From positions 620,001 through 684,000 of the forward strand of contig NZ_QJVJ01000002.1 in NCBI RefSeq assembly GCF_003217775.1: a stretch of 64,000 bases of DNA, in the 5' to 3' direction. This document shows positions 52,446-60,531 of this stretch, in pieces (within the stretch, counting starts at the first letter, position 1; the number at the start of each line of letters is the position of its first letter). Under the pieces are notes generated by a model that was not told where the DNA came from, made no database searches, and saw only the letters and a program-made list of their open reading frames with translations. This DNA comes from Paenibacillus flagellatus (lineage in GTDB: Bacteria > Bacillota > Bacilli > Paenibacillales > NBRC-103111). The position numbers were made by a program, and so were the translations under genes.

Positions 52446-53429
52446 ATGAAATGGGGAAAAGCAGGGGTATTGGCAGCGTTGGTAGGGTTGATGACGGTAA
52501 CGGCCGCGTGCGGAGGCGCGGACGGCAGGACGAGCGGCTCGGCGGCTCCCGCCGGCACGACGCCTTCCGGGCAAGCGGCGGCGCCGCAGCAGGAGGAGCT
52601 GACGATCAAGCACAAGCTGGGCGAGACGAAGGTGAAGAAGCATCCGCAGAAGGTCGTCGTGTTCGATTACGGGGTGCTCGATTCGCTCGACAAGCTCGGC
52701 ATTGAGGTGACGGGCGTTCCGCAGGCGAACTTGCCGCCGTATCTCGCCAGGTACAAAGATTCGAAATATAAAAACGTCGGCAGCTTGACCGAGCCCGACT
52801 TCGAGAAGGTGAACGCGCTCAAGCCGGACCTGATCGTCATTTCCGGGCGTCAGCAAACCGCTTACGAGGAATTGAAGAAAATCGCTCCGACGATCTTTTT
52901 GGGCGTCGACACGACGAGGTACATGGCGTCGTACACCGAGAACGCGCAGACGATCGGACGCATTTTCGGCAAGGAAACGGCAGTGGAAGCGGAGCTGAAA
53001 ACGGTCGACGACACGATCAAGAAGCTGAGCGACAAAGTGAAGGCGAGCGGCAAAAACGCCTTGATCCTGCTGGCCAACGAAGGCAATATTAGCGCATACG
53101 GCGCCGGCTCCCGCTTCGGCATCATCCACGACGTATTCGGCTTCAAGCCGGTCGACGACAAAATCGAAGTATCGACCCACGGCCAGCCCGTCTCGTTCGA
53201 ATACGTCGTCGAGAAAAATCCGGACTACTTGTTCGTCGTCGACCGCGGCGCGGCCGTAGGCGGGGAATCGTCCGCGAAGAAGACGGTCGAGAACGAGCTC
53301 GTCAAGAAGACGAAGGCGTACCAGAACGGCACGATCGTCTATCTCGATCCGAACTACTGGTACTTGTCCGGCGGCGGGTTGATCTCCGTCGCGGAAATGG
53401 TCAAGGAAGTGGAGAAAAGCGTGAAGTAA
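52446..53429 (+). CDS. yclQ: Siderophore-binding lipoprotein (YclQ-like, probable petrobactin type)
   Basis: 327 residues. Signal peptide with lipobox TAAC (Cys22), Ser/Gly/Gln linker, then a type III periplasmic-binding fold. VVVFDYGVLDSLDKLG (about 74-89), NVGSLTEPDFEKVNALKPDLI (in two parts) and RQQTAYEELKKIAPT are close to YclQ, the petrobactin receptor of B. subtilis. It captures the ferric siderophore at the outer membrane face. GATGAGGTGATT precedes ATG at 52446. Last gene of the operon. Confidence 0.9.
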   Translation: MKWGKAGVLAALVGLMTVTAACGGADGRTSGSAAPAGTTPSGQAAAPQQEELTIKHKLGETKVKKHPQKVVVFDYGVLDSLDKLGIEVTGVPQANLPPYLARYKDSKYKNVGSLTEPDFEKVNALKPDLIVISGRQQTAYEELKKIAPTIFLGVDTTRYMASYTENAQTIGRIFGKETAVEAELKTVDDTIKKLSDKVKASGKNALILLANEGNISAYGAGSRFGIIHDVFGFKPVDDKIEVSTHGQPVSFEYVVEKNPDYLFVVDRGAAVGGESSAKKTVENELVKKTKAYQNGTIVYLDPNYWYLSGGGLISVAEMVKEVEKSVK

Positions 53430-53436
53430 CGGAAGG

Positions 53437-53478
53437 AGAAGGCCGTCATCCGATCATGCGTCGGTGACGGCCTTCTTG
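53437..53478. terminator. Terminator between yclQ and the VOC gene
   Basis: AGAAGGCCGTCA (53437-53448) pairs perfectly with TGACGGCCTTCT (53465-53476), with a 16-base loop. It lies between convergent genes. Confidence 0.7.
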
Positions 53479-53494
53479 GCGTCTCGGGCTTGCG

Positions 53495-53848
53495 TCACAT
53501 TTGGATGATGGTCAGCATATTGCCGTCCGCGTCGAAAAAATCGAAGCGCACCGGCTCGCCCGCACGGAGCTCGGTCATCCTGACGCCCTTCTCTTCCAGC
53601 CGCTTGCGCGCCGCCTCGATATCTTTGACGGCGAAGTTGAGCGGGCAATAGTTCGTGTTGGGCACGTAATCCTTCGTTTCCACGAGGTGGAAGCCTACGT
53701 TCGGCCCGACCTTGAGTCCCGCGAACCGGGCGTTTTTCCAGCGGACCTCGTAGCCGAATACGTCGGTATACCAGGCCAAAGCGTTCTCCAAATTGGATAC
53801 GGGCAAAAACACCGCATCGATCCGTTCGACGAACGGCTGCGTCGTCAT
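53495..53848 (-). CDS. VOC-family (glyoxalase fold) protein
   Basis: 117 residues. ATG at 53848 with GAGAGGAG on the minus strand. Opens with ERIDAVFLPVSNLENALAWY and ends with VRFDFFDADGNMLTIIQ, standard VOC layout. Longer frames upstream are not used. Enzyme or binding function unknown. Confidence 0.85.
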   Translation of the reverse strand: MTTQPFVERIDAVFLPVSNLENALAWYTDVFGYEVRWKNARFAGLKVGPNVGFHLVETKDYVPNTNYCPLNFAVKDIEAARKRLEEKGVRMTELRAGEPVRFDFFDADGNMLTIIQM

Positions 53849-54078
53849 GGTCGATCGTCTCCTCTCGTAATGGGGCTGCATAACGGCTTTCCCGATACAA
53901 GTAACGGCGCGAATCGGAGAAAGCATACACCGGCCGATACGCAAGGTTACGCTTCGGCTCCGGAGAGCCGCGACAAACGTCGACGCCGATCGTTCCCGGG
54001 TCCCATGCCGGCCGGTCCGTCTTATGGTAATTTTAGGAGGAAGGAAGACCAATCCGGGAATGAAACGGGGGATCCGTA

Positions 54079-56532
54079 ATGGGGACGGAAAGAGCGTCGG
54101 CCGGACGGGAGAGGGAGAGAGGATCGCCCGAGCGGCTCGGCGGACGGACGGGGGACGCCCGCGATCGCCGGTACGGAGCGGCGGCGGGAATCGCCTACGG
54201 CGCGAGCGTGTTTCCGGGCCGGTCCGGCGTCGGGCTCGTGCAGCTGCACCGGACGATCGGCAACCGCGCGGTCGGCGCCATGCTGGAGCGAAGCCGGCAA
54301 AGTGCCGTGCGGCCGGAGAAGCCGGCGTCCGGCGGGGACGATCCCGGCGTCATCCGGCGCATGATCGATTCGGACGTCCCGTCGACGACGGATTGGGAGG
54401 CGCTGGAGAAGTACGTCTACCGGACGCTGGTCAACCCGCGCAAGATGACGTTCGAGCAGTCGGTCGTCGAGCACATCGAGACGAGGGCGGCCCAGCATGC
54501 GCAAGTGTCGACCGCTTGGGAGCAGGTCAAGACCGGCTTGAACAGCAAGTCGGATATCGGGGACGTCGTCTCCAAGCTGGCGGACATCCGGACGCGCATC
54601 AATACCGTGAAGTCGACGGAGCCGGATCATCCGAACAAGCGAGGCATCGACGCGTCGCAGGAGCTGTACGAGACGATTCCGCAGAGCGAGACGAGCAAAA
54701 CGGTCGCGGCGACGATCCGGCAGGCGCTGCTGAACGATTTTACGGCCAACGTACAGTATAAAATCATCCGGCCCAAATCCGGTCCGCCCAAAATGGTGCC
54801 CGAGCGGTACGCCGGGGGCCCCATCGCCGGGAAATGGAGCGAGTCGTTCATGATGGGCGTGCTCGTCCTGCCGAACGGCGACATCCATGTCAGCCACAGC
54901 GGCTTTATGGGACAGACGCAAAATCAGGCGTTCCGGCAAATCGTCCAAACGAACGGCGGAATCCCGGTTACGCACGATACGGACACGGATCACGACGATT
55001 TGACCCGAACGTTCGCCGCCATTTTGCAGCGGGAAATGCCGAAGCACGCCCACCACCAAATCGTGCAGGACAACGGCCGGGACAAGGTGCAGCACGATCA
55101 TCCGACGTCCGGCGCGAAGCTCGAATCGGGCAATCCGGTCGGAACGTGCGCCGCTCCTCAGGCCGTCCACCCGTTCAACGATCCGGGCTTGTCCGACTTC
55201 CCGCCCGAGCTGACCGGCGCGACGGCGATGGGCATGACCGAGGTGCTGGTCCGATACGAGACGAAAATCAACGTGAGAATGATCAAAGGACCGGACAAAA
55301 AATATAGGGGCAACGTCAAGCCGGTTCACGTGCTCGATGCGAACGACGTTTCCCAATCGTACAGCGGCAATCAGGACGTCGTCTCGTGCTTGACGTGCCA
55401 GTTCCAACTGCGCGAGACGCTGAAGCGGATCGTCGACCGGCGGCGCAACGTGTTGAACAAGGAGACGATCGAGACGCTCGAGAAGGCGTCCGGCCGGTAC
55501 GGTTTGCTGGAAACGGCCGAGCGGCTGATCGCGGATGTCGAGAACGGGGGCAAGCGCGACGCGATGGTGAACGCGATCGGTCCCGGCGTCGGCAAGGACG
55601 ACCCGGGCGATACCGGCGCGGAGGCGGCGGAGCTGCGAAGCGCGGCCGATGCGTACAAGAAGGCGATCGAAGGTTTGGCGAAGCAGCAGACGACGCAGCC
55701 GGAGCATATCGAATGGGATCGCGGGTCCGAACCGGACCGGGCGGACACCGATTTCAAGGAGCTGACCGGCAAGGAGAAAGACGTGCGCCGGGAGCAAGCC
55801 AAGATCGCGCTCGGGAGGCGCAAGCTGGTCGGCAGGCAGATCGACGGCGGCAAGTATGCGGACGCGATGGAGTCGAATCGCAACCGAATCGAAGAGGCGT
55901 CCGCGAAGGCCCGATCGAAGAAGGACGCTCCTCCCGAGCCGACGGACGCGGTAGCCGAAGCGGAGCGGGCGCGGCAGGCGCTTACGGAGCTTCGCGAGCA
56001 GCGCATCCTCGGCATCGGGGATGGCGACCTTTTGACCGGCCAAATCAAGGAGGAGCTCAAGCGGTTCGACGAAGCGGAGCGGAAGCTGGCCGGGCTGGCT
56101 CGCGAGGAGATGGCGGAGGCGGAACGGCTGAACGCGGAGCTGGCCGGGACGGCGAAGCGGCTGCGGCAGCTCGCGGGGCGTGTGCCGAACCGGCACGAGG
56201 CGTTCGCCGCGCTCAAGGAAGCGCGGGCGCTTCAGGCTGCCGGCGAGGCGAGGGAGGCGAGCAGGGCGCGAGATGCCGCGAGCGGCACGACGGCCTTGGA
56301 GGCGCATCGCGCGGAGGCCATGATGCGGCGCGGAGCCGAGATCGACGCCGACCAAGCGAGGCAGAAGCGCGAGCGGAAGGCGCTCGAGGAGGCGGAACGG
56401 CTGGAATCGCTCGCCGGCGACATCGCCCGCGTGTACGACATGTCGCTCGGCGCCGCGATCGTCTATCTCGCCTCGCGGCTGCAGGCGGTTTCCGACGACA
56501 GTCCGAATCCGATGGAGGATGCTTATTTGTAG
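54079..56532 (+). CDS. Large protein with eCIS-type IGNRAV motif and degenerate deaminase-like core
   Basis: 817 residues. Arg/Gly-rich N terminus, then LHRTIGNRAVGAML (56-69), a motif characteristic of proteins linked to extracellular contractile injection systems, where it follows DUF4157-type segments. The central region (about 240-450) resembles YwqJ-type toxin deaminases: GNPVGTCAAPQA (351-362, Cys357), a GATAMGMTEVLVR strand (380-392) and SCLTC (436-440). The usual C-A-E is C-A-A here (Ala359), so the general base is missing. Residues 560-790 are Ala/Glu/Arg-rich coiled coil. No signal peptide, no immunity gene and no injection-system gene are in the window. GGGGGAT precedes ATG at 54079. 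Family assignment is by motif and remains uncertain. Confidence 0.55.
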   Translation: MGTERASAGRERERGSPERLGGRTGDARDRRYGAAAGIAYGASVFPGRSGVGLVQLHRTIGNRAVGAMLERSRQSAVRPEKPASGGDDPGVIRRMIDSDVPSTTDWEALEKYVYRTLVNPRKMTFEQSVVEHIETRAAQHAQVSTAWEQVKTGLNSKSDIGDVVSKLADIRTRINTVKSTEPDHPNKRGIDASQELYETIPQSETSKTVAATIRQALLNDFTANVQYKIIRPKSGPPKMVPERYAGGPIAGKWSESFMMGVLVLPNGDIHVSHSGFMGQTQNQAFRQIVQTNGGIPVTHDTDTDHDDLTRTFAAILQREMPKHAHHQIVQDNGRDKVQHDHPTSGAKLESGNPVGTCAAPQAVHPFNDPGLSDFPPELTGATAMGMTEVLVRYETKINVRMIKGPDKKYRGNVKPVHVLDANDVSQSYSGNQDVVSCLTCQFQLRETLKRIVDRRRNVLNKETIETLEKASGRYGLLETAERLIADVENGGKRDAMVNAIGPGVGKDDPGDTGAEAAELRSAADAYKKAIEGLAKQQTTQPEHIEWDRGSEPDRADTDFKELTGKEKDVRREQAKIALGRRKLVGRQIDGGKYADAMESNRNRIEEASAKARSKKDAPPEPTDAVAEAERARQALTELREQRILGIGDGDLLTGQIKEELKRFDEAERKLAGLAREEMAEAERLNAELAGTAKRLRQLAGRVPNRHEAFAALKEARALQAAGEAREASRARDAASGTTALEAHRAEAMMRRGAEIDADQARQKRERKALEEAERLESLAGDIARVYDMSLGAAIVYLASRLQAVSDDSPNPMEDAYL

Positions 56533-56567
56533 GTCGAAGCGCGTTGCGGCAACCGGCACCGAAAATA

Positions 56568-56576
56568 TGGTATAAT
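56568..56576 (+). promoter_or_regulatory. Extended -10 promoter of the ABC-2 exporter operon
   Basis: TGGTATAAT at 56568-56576 is a perfect extended -10, 53 bp before the start codon. TTGCGG at 56544-56549 is too far for a standard -35. Confidence 0.6.
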
Positions 56577-56628
56577 CGTGGAAAAAGGTGCCGGCGTTTT
56601 CGCACCTAATCGGATAAGGAGCATACGG

Positions 56629-57354
56629 ATGATCGAATTGACGGATGTGACGAAAAGCTACAACCCGACGGTAAAAGCCGTCGACGACTTGACCTTGACC
56701 GTTCGCGGAGGCGAAATATTCGGCTTTCTCGGGCCGAACGGGGCGGGCAAGACGACCACGATCAAGATGATGACCGGCATCGCCAAGCCCGACAAAGGGA
56801 CGATCCGCATCAACGGGCGGGATATCGCCTCGTCGCCGCTCGAGGCAAAGAAGCAGTTCGGCTACGTCCCGGACAGCCCGGACTTGTTCCTGCGGTTGAA
56901 AGGTCTCGAATATTTGAATTTCATGGCCGACATGTACGACGTGCCGAAGGAGACGAGGAAGGAGCGGATCGACGGGCTCGCCCGCCGGTTCGACATGTCG
57001 GGCGCGCTGTCGGACCCGATCCAAAGCTATTCGCACGGGATGCGGCAAAAAATCGTCATTATGGGCGTGCTCATCCACGACCCGCACGTATGGATACTGG
57101 ACGAGCCGCTCACCGGTCTCGATCCGAAATCCTCGTATACGCTCAAGGAAATGATGCGGGAGCATGCGGACGCCGGGAAGACGGTCTTTTTCTCGACGCA
57201 CGTCCTCGAGGTGGCGGAGAAGCTGTGCGATCGCGTGGCGATCATCAACAAAGGCGTGGTGCTGTTCTGCGGGACGTTCAAGGAAATGCAGGAGCGGTTC
57301 CAGTCCGACATGTCGCTCGAGAAACTGTTCCTGGAGCTGACGGACGATGAATAA
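56629..57354 (+). CDS. ABC-2-type transporter ATPase
   Basis: 241 residues; ATG at 56629 with AAGGAG 8 bp upstream. Walker A GPNGAGKTT (about 37-45), signature QSYSHGMRQKIV (non-canonical SHGM as in many ABC-2 ATPases) and Walker B VWILDEPLTGLD. Overlaps its membrane partner by 8 bp. Direction is probably export; substrate unknown. Confidence 0.9.
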   Translation: MIELTDVTKSYNPTVKAVDDLTLTVRGGEIFGFLGPNGAGKTTTIKMMTGIAKPDKGTIRINGRDIASSPLEAKKQFGYVPDSPDLFLRLKGLEYLNFMADMYDVPKETRKERIDGLARRFDMSGALSDPIQSYSHGMRQKIVIMGVLIHDPHVWILDEPLTGLDPKSSYTLKEMMREHADAGKTVFFSTHVLEVAEKLCDRVAIINKGVVLFCGTFKEMQERFQSDMSLEKLFLELTDDE

Positions 57355-59014
57355 AACGTTATCGCTTACCCGGGTTTTGCTGAGAAACGGGGGAGGACGC
57401 TTCGCCAAATCGGGCAAAAAAGCCGGCAAGCTGCGAGGCGCCTTGCCCGTCCTGCTGCTCTTGGCCTTCGTTCCGCTCATGTTTACGCTCGCCTCGTTCG
57501 TCTCGGTGCTGTACGACGCCTTGGCGCCGATCGGGCAGGAAGGCGTCGTCCTGGCGCTCGGTCTTTCCGCCGTCAGCACGGTCGTGTTCATGTTCGGCAT
57601 TTTTTACGTCATCACCGTCTTTTATATGACGCAGGACGTGGAGCATTTGCTGCCGCTGCCGCTGAAGCCGGTTCACATTTTGACGGCGAAGTTTTTGACG
57701 GTGCTGCTGTACGAATATTTGACCCAGCTCGTCCTGCTGCTGCCGCTCTTGATCGTATTCGGCGTGAAGGACGGCGGCGGACCGCTCTACTACGCGTATG
57801 CGGTCTTCATCTTCATCGCGCTGCCCGTCTTGCCGCTCGTGCTGGCGTCGGTCGTCGCCATGGCGATCATGAGCTTTTCCGGCGTCGCCCGCAACAAAGA
57901 CCGGTTCCGGATGCTCGGCGGCGTTGCGGCGGTCTTGTTCTCCGTCGGGTTCAATCTGGTCATCCAGCGGTCGGTCAACGGTACGATGAGTCCGGAAAAG
58001 CTGCAGCAAATGATGCTCGGCGGCGACAATTCGCTCATCGGCTTCGCCACAAGGGCGTTCCCGAACGTTCGGCTGGCGGCCAACGCGCTGCTGAAGGAGA
58101 CGGAGCTGTCGGGCCTCGTCGGACTCGCCCTGTTCGTCGGGCTGTCGGCGGCCGTCTACCTGGTGTTTATGGCGCTCGGACAAACGTTTTATTTCAAAGG
58201 CGTCATGGGCTTGTCGGAATCGTCGTCGCGCCGCGTCGCGCTGAGCGGAACGCAGCTCGACCGGCTGACGTCGCAGCAGTCGGCGCTGAAGGCGCTCGTG
58301 ACGAAGGAGCTGCGCCTCCTGATGCGGACGCCTCCGTTTTTTCTCAACTGCGTGCTCATGTCGTTCATTTGGCCGGTGCTGCTGCTCGTCCCCGTGCTGA
58401 CGCAGCCGAACGTCCGCGAGACGCTCGGCATGGCGCGTAGCCTCGTACAGAGCGAGCCGGGCGCCTCGCTCGTCGTCGCGGCCGGCACCGCGCTGTTGCT
58501 GTTCGTCTCCGGGGCGAACGCGACGGCGTCGACGTCCGTCTCCCGCGAAGGGAGCGGCTTCTTCGTCTCGAAGTTTTTGCCGGTGCCGTACGGCCGCATC
58601 ATCGCCGCCAAAGTATTGACCGGCTGGATCGTGACGGGGGCCGGCGCGGCGCTTCTGCTCGTCGTGGCGTCCGTCTTGCTCCGGCTGCCGCCGGCGTTCG
58701 CGCTTCTGCTCGTCGCGGCGGGAGCGGTCGCTTCGCTGTATACGTGCCTGACCGGCATTTTGATCGACATTTGGATGCCCAAGCTGCATTGGGATAACGA
58801 ACAGAAGGCGGTCAAGCAAAACATGAACGGCTTGTTCAACATGCTGGTCGCCCTGCTGACGGCCGCGCTGCTGTTCTTCGCGGTTTTCCGGCTCGGCCTC
58901 GGCACGGCCGGCTCGGCCGCTCTCGTCATCGGGGCGCTCGCCGTCGCGAACGCCGCGCTGTACCGGCTGATCCGGGCGAAAGGACCGGGATGGTACGACA
59001 AGATCGAAGCTTGA
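57347..59014 (+). CDS. ABC-2-type transporter membrane subunit
   Basis: 555 residues with about 12 hydrophobic segments. The segment FYMTQDVEHLLPLPLKP (about 93-109) is characteristic of the large permeases paired with ABC-2 ATPases in Firmicutes. Partner of the preceding ATPase. Substrate not evident. Confidence 0.85.
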   Translation: MNKTLSLTRVLLRNGGGRFAKSGKKAGKLRGALPVLLLLAFVPLMFTLASFVSVLYDALAPIGQEGVVLALGLSAVSTVVFMFGIFYVITVFYMTQDVEHLLPLPLKPVHILTAKFLTVLLYEYLTQLVLLLPLLIVFGVKDGGGPLYYAYAVFIFIALPVLPLVLASVVAMAIMSFSGVARNKDRFRMLGGVAAVLFSVGFNLVIQRSVNGTMSPEKLQQMMLGGDNSLIGFATRAFPNVRLAANALLKETELSGLVGLALFVGLSAAVYLVFMALGQTFYFKGVMGLSESSSRRVALSGTQLDRLTSQQSALKALVTKELRLLMRTPPFFLNCVLMSFIWPVLLLVPVLTQPNVRETLGMARSLVQSEPGASLVVAAGTALLLFVSGANATASTSVSREGSGFFVSKFLPVPYGRIIAAKVLTGWIVTGAGAALLLVVASVLLRLPPAFALLLVAAGAVASLYTCLTGILIDIWMPKLHWDNEQKAVKQNMNGLFNMLVALLTAALLFFAVFRLGLGTAGSAALVIGALAVANAALYRLIRAKGPGWYDKIEA

Positions 59015-59072
59015 GCGGGCGAGGAAGCCGCCGGAACAGTCCGGCGGGTATCGGCTCGATCGCTCCCCATGC

Positions 59073-59103
59073 AAAAAGAGCTCCCGTCAACGGAGCTCTT
59101 TTT
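59073..59103. terminator. Bidirectional terminator
   Basis: AAAAAGAGCTCC (59073-59084) pairs perfectly with GGAGCTCTTTTT (59092-59103), with A and T runs on either side. It lies between convergent genes and suits both. Confidence 0.9.
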
Positions 59104-59134
59104 CGTTACAAGCGGTTGAACGCCGCGCCGAACC

Positions 59135-60313
59135 TTATCGGGCGTTCGCCGCCCGGCAAAACGATTCCAGCGCTTCCTCCACGATCGAGCGCGGACACGC
59201 CAGATTGATGCGGAGCCAGCCTTCCCCTTCCGTGCCGAAGACGGACCCTTCGTTGAACGCCACCTTCGCCTTGCGGAACATGAGCTCCTTCAAGCCGTTC
59301 ACGTCGAGCCCGAGCCCGCGGCAGTCGACCCAAAGCAAGTACGTGCCTTCGGGGCGGAGCGGCTTCACCTCCGGCAAGTGCTCGGCCAAATACGCGATCG
59401 CATACTCGATATTGCCTTCGACGTAACGAAGCATCTCGTCCAGCCACGGCGCGCCGTGGCGGTAAGCCGCTTCCACCGCGTCCTGCGCGAAATGCTGGGC
59501 CATGTGCAAACTGAGCATCTGGATGCGCTGCTGAAGCTTGCGCCGCATCGACGCATTCGAGACGACGGTAAACGACGTGTGCAGCCCGGGCAAATTGAAC
59601 GTTTTGGTCGCGGCCAGACACGTAATCGTCATGTCCGCGAGCTCCGGGGACAGCGAAGCGAACGGCACGTGCTTGCGGCCGAGTCCCGGCAGCACGAGAT
59701 CGCAATGAATTTCGTCGGAAACGACGGTAACGCCGTACCGCAAGCAAAGCTCGCCGAGCCGCAGCAGCTCTTCCCGCTCCCAAACCCGGCCGCCCGGATT
59801 GTGCGGGCTGCACAGCAGCATCAGCTTCGCTCCGCCTTGGAACAGCCGCTCCAGCCCGTCGTAGTCCATCTCGAACCGGCCGTCGCGCAGAAGGAGCGTA
59901 TTTTTCGCGACTTTCCGCCCGTTGCTGCGAATGACTTCGTAGAACGGATAGTAGACCGGCGACTGGAGGACGACTTCGCCTCCCGGCTCGCTGAACAGCT
60001 CGACGGCGAGGCTGAGCGAAGTGACGACGCTCGGCACGTCGGTGATCCACTGCGTATCGATCGCCCAATCATGCCGGTCGCGGAACCAGTCTGCAATCGC
60101 CTCGAAGTAGCCGTCTTCGCGTATGGCGTAGCCGTACATGCCCAAGGCGGCCCGTTTCTCGAGCGCTTCCCGCACCGCCGGCGGACTCAAGAAGTCCATG
60201 TCGGCCACCCATAGCGGCAGCACGTTCTCGTCGCCGAACAGCTTCCCGCCTTGGTCCCACTTGTAAGAACGCGTATGACGCCGGTCGATGCGCCGGTCGA
60301 AATCGTAAGTCAT
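59135..60313 (-). CDS. PLP-dependent C-S lyase / aminotransferase of the MalY/PatB family
   Basis: 392 residues; start at 60313 behind GGGGAGG on the minus strand (MTYDFDRRIDR). The PLP lysine is in LAATKTFNLPGL, with SPHNPGGRVW and DEIHCDLV typical of the MalY/PatB subgroup. These enzymes split cystathionine or cysteine conjugates to a thiol, pyruvate and ammonia. Cytosolic; monocistronic. Confidence 0.92.
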   Translation of the reverse strand: MTYDFDRRIDRRHTRSYKWDQGGKLFGDENVLPLWVADMDFLSPPAVREALEKRAALGMYGYAIREDGYFEAIADWFRDRHDWAIDTQWITDVPSVVTSLSLAVELFSEPGGEVVLQSPVYYPFYEVIRSNGRKVAKNTLLLRDGRFEMDYDGLERLFQGGAKLMLLCSPHNPGGRVWEREELLRLGELCLRYGVTVVSDEIHCDLVLPGLGRKHVPFASLSPELADMTITCLAATKTFNLPGLHTSFTVVSNASMRRKLQQRIQMLSLHMAQHFAQDAVEAAYRHGAPWLDEMLRYVEGNIEYAIAYLAEHLPEVKPLRPEGTYLLWVDCRGLGLDVNGLKELMFRKAKVAFNEGSVFGTEGEGWLRINLACPRSIVEEALESFCRAANAR

Positions 60314-60531
60314 GGCAGCTGCCTCCCCGTAATTGTCCATTATTCGTCTATAGTAAGGGATACGGAATCCGTTGTAAACTGTCGGGGCGAAGGCGCTCCC
60401 GTGCGACCGCCGACGCGAAGGCGGCCGCTCCCCAAACTTTTTCCCCCTCGATCGTCGACCGACGGAGGAAAACGGTCTCCGCGTCGCGAAATGGTGTTAT
60501 CGATAGCAGACCGTGATGGAGGAGTCGGCGC

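Noticed and set aside
54024-54761. 245-residue frame overlapping the IGNRAV protein, with AGGAGGAAGG at 54033
   Set aside because: Composition is that of a frame shadow, and the Shine-Dalgarno is over 20 bp from its plausible ATG at 54060.
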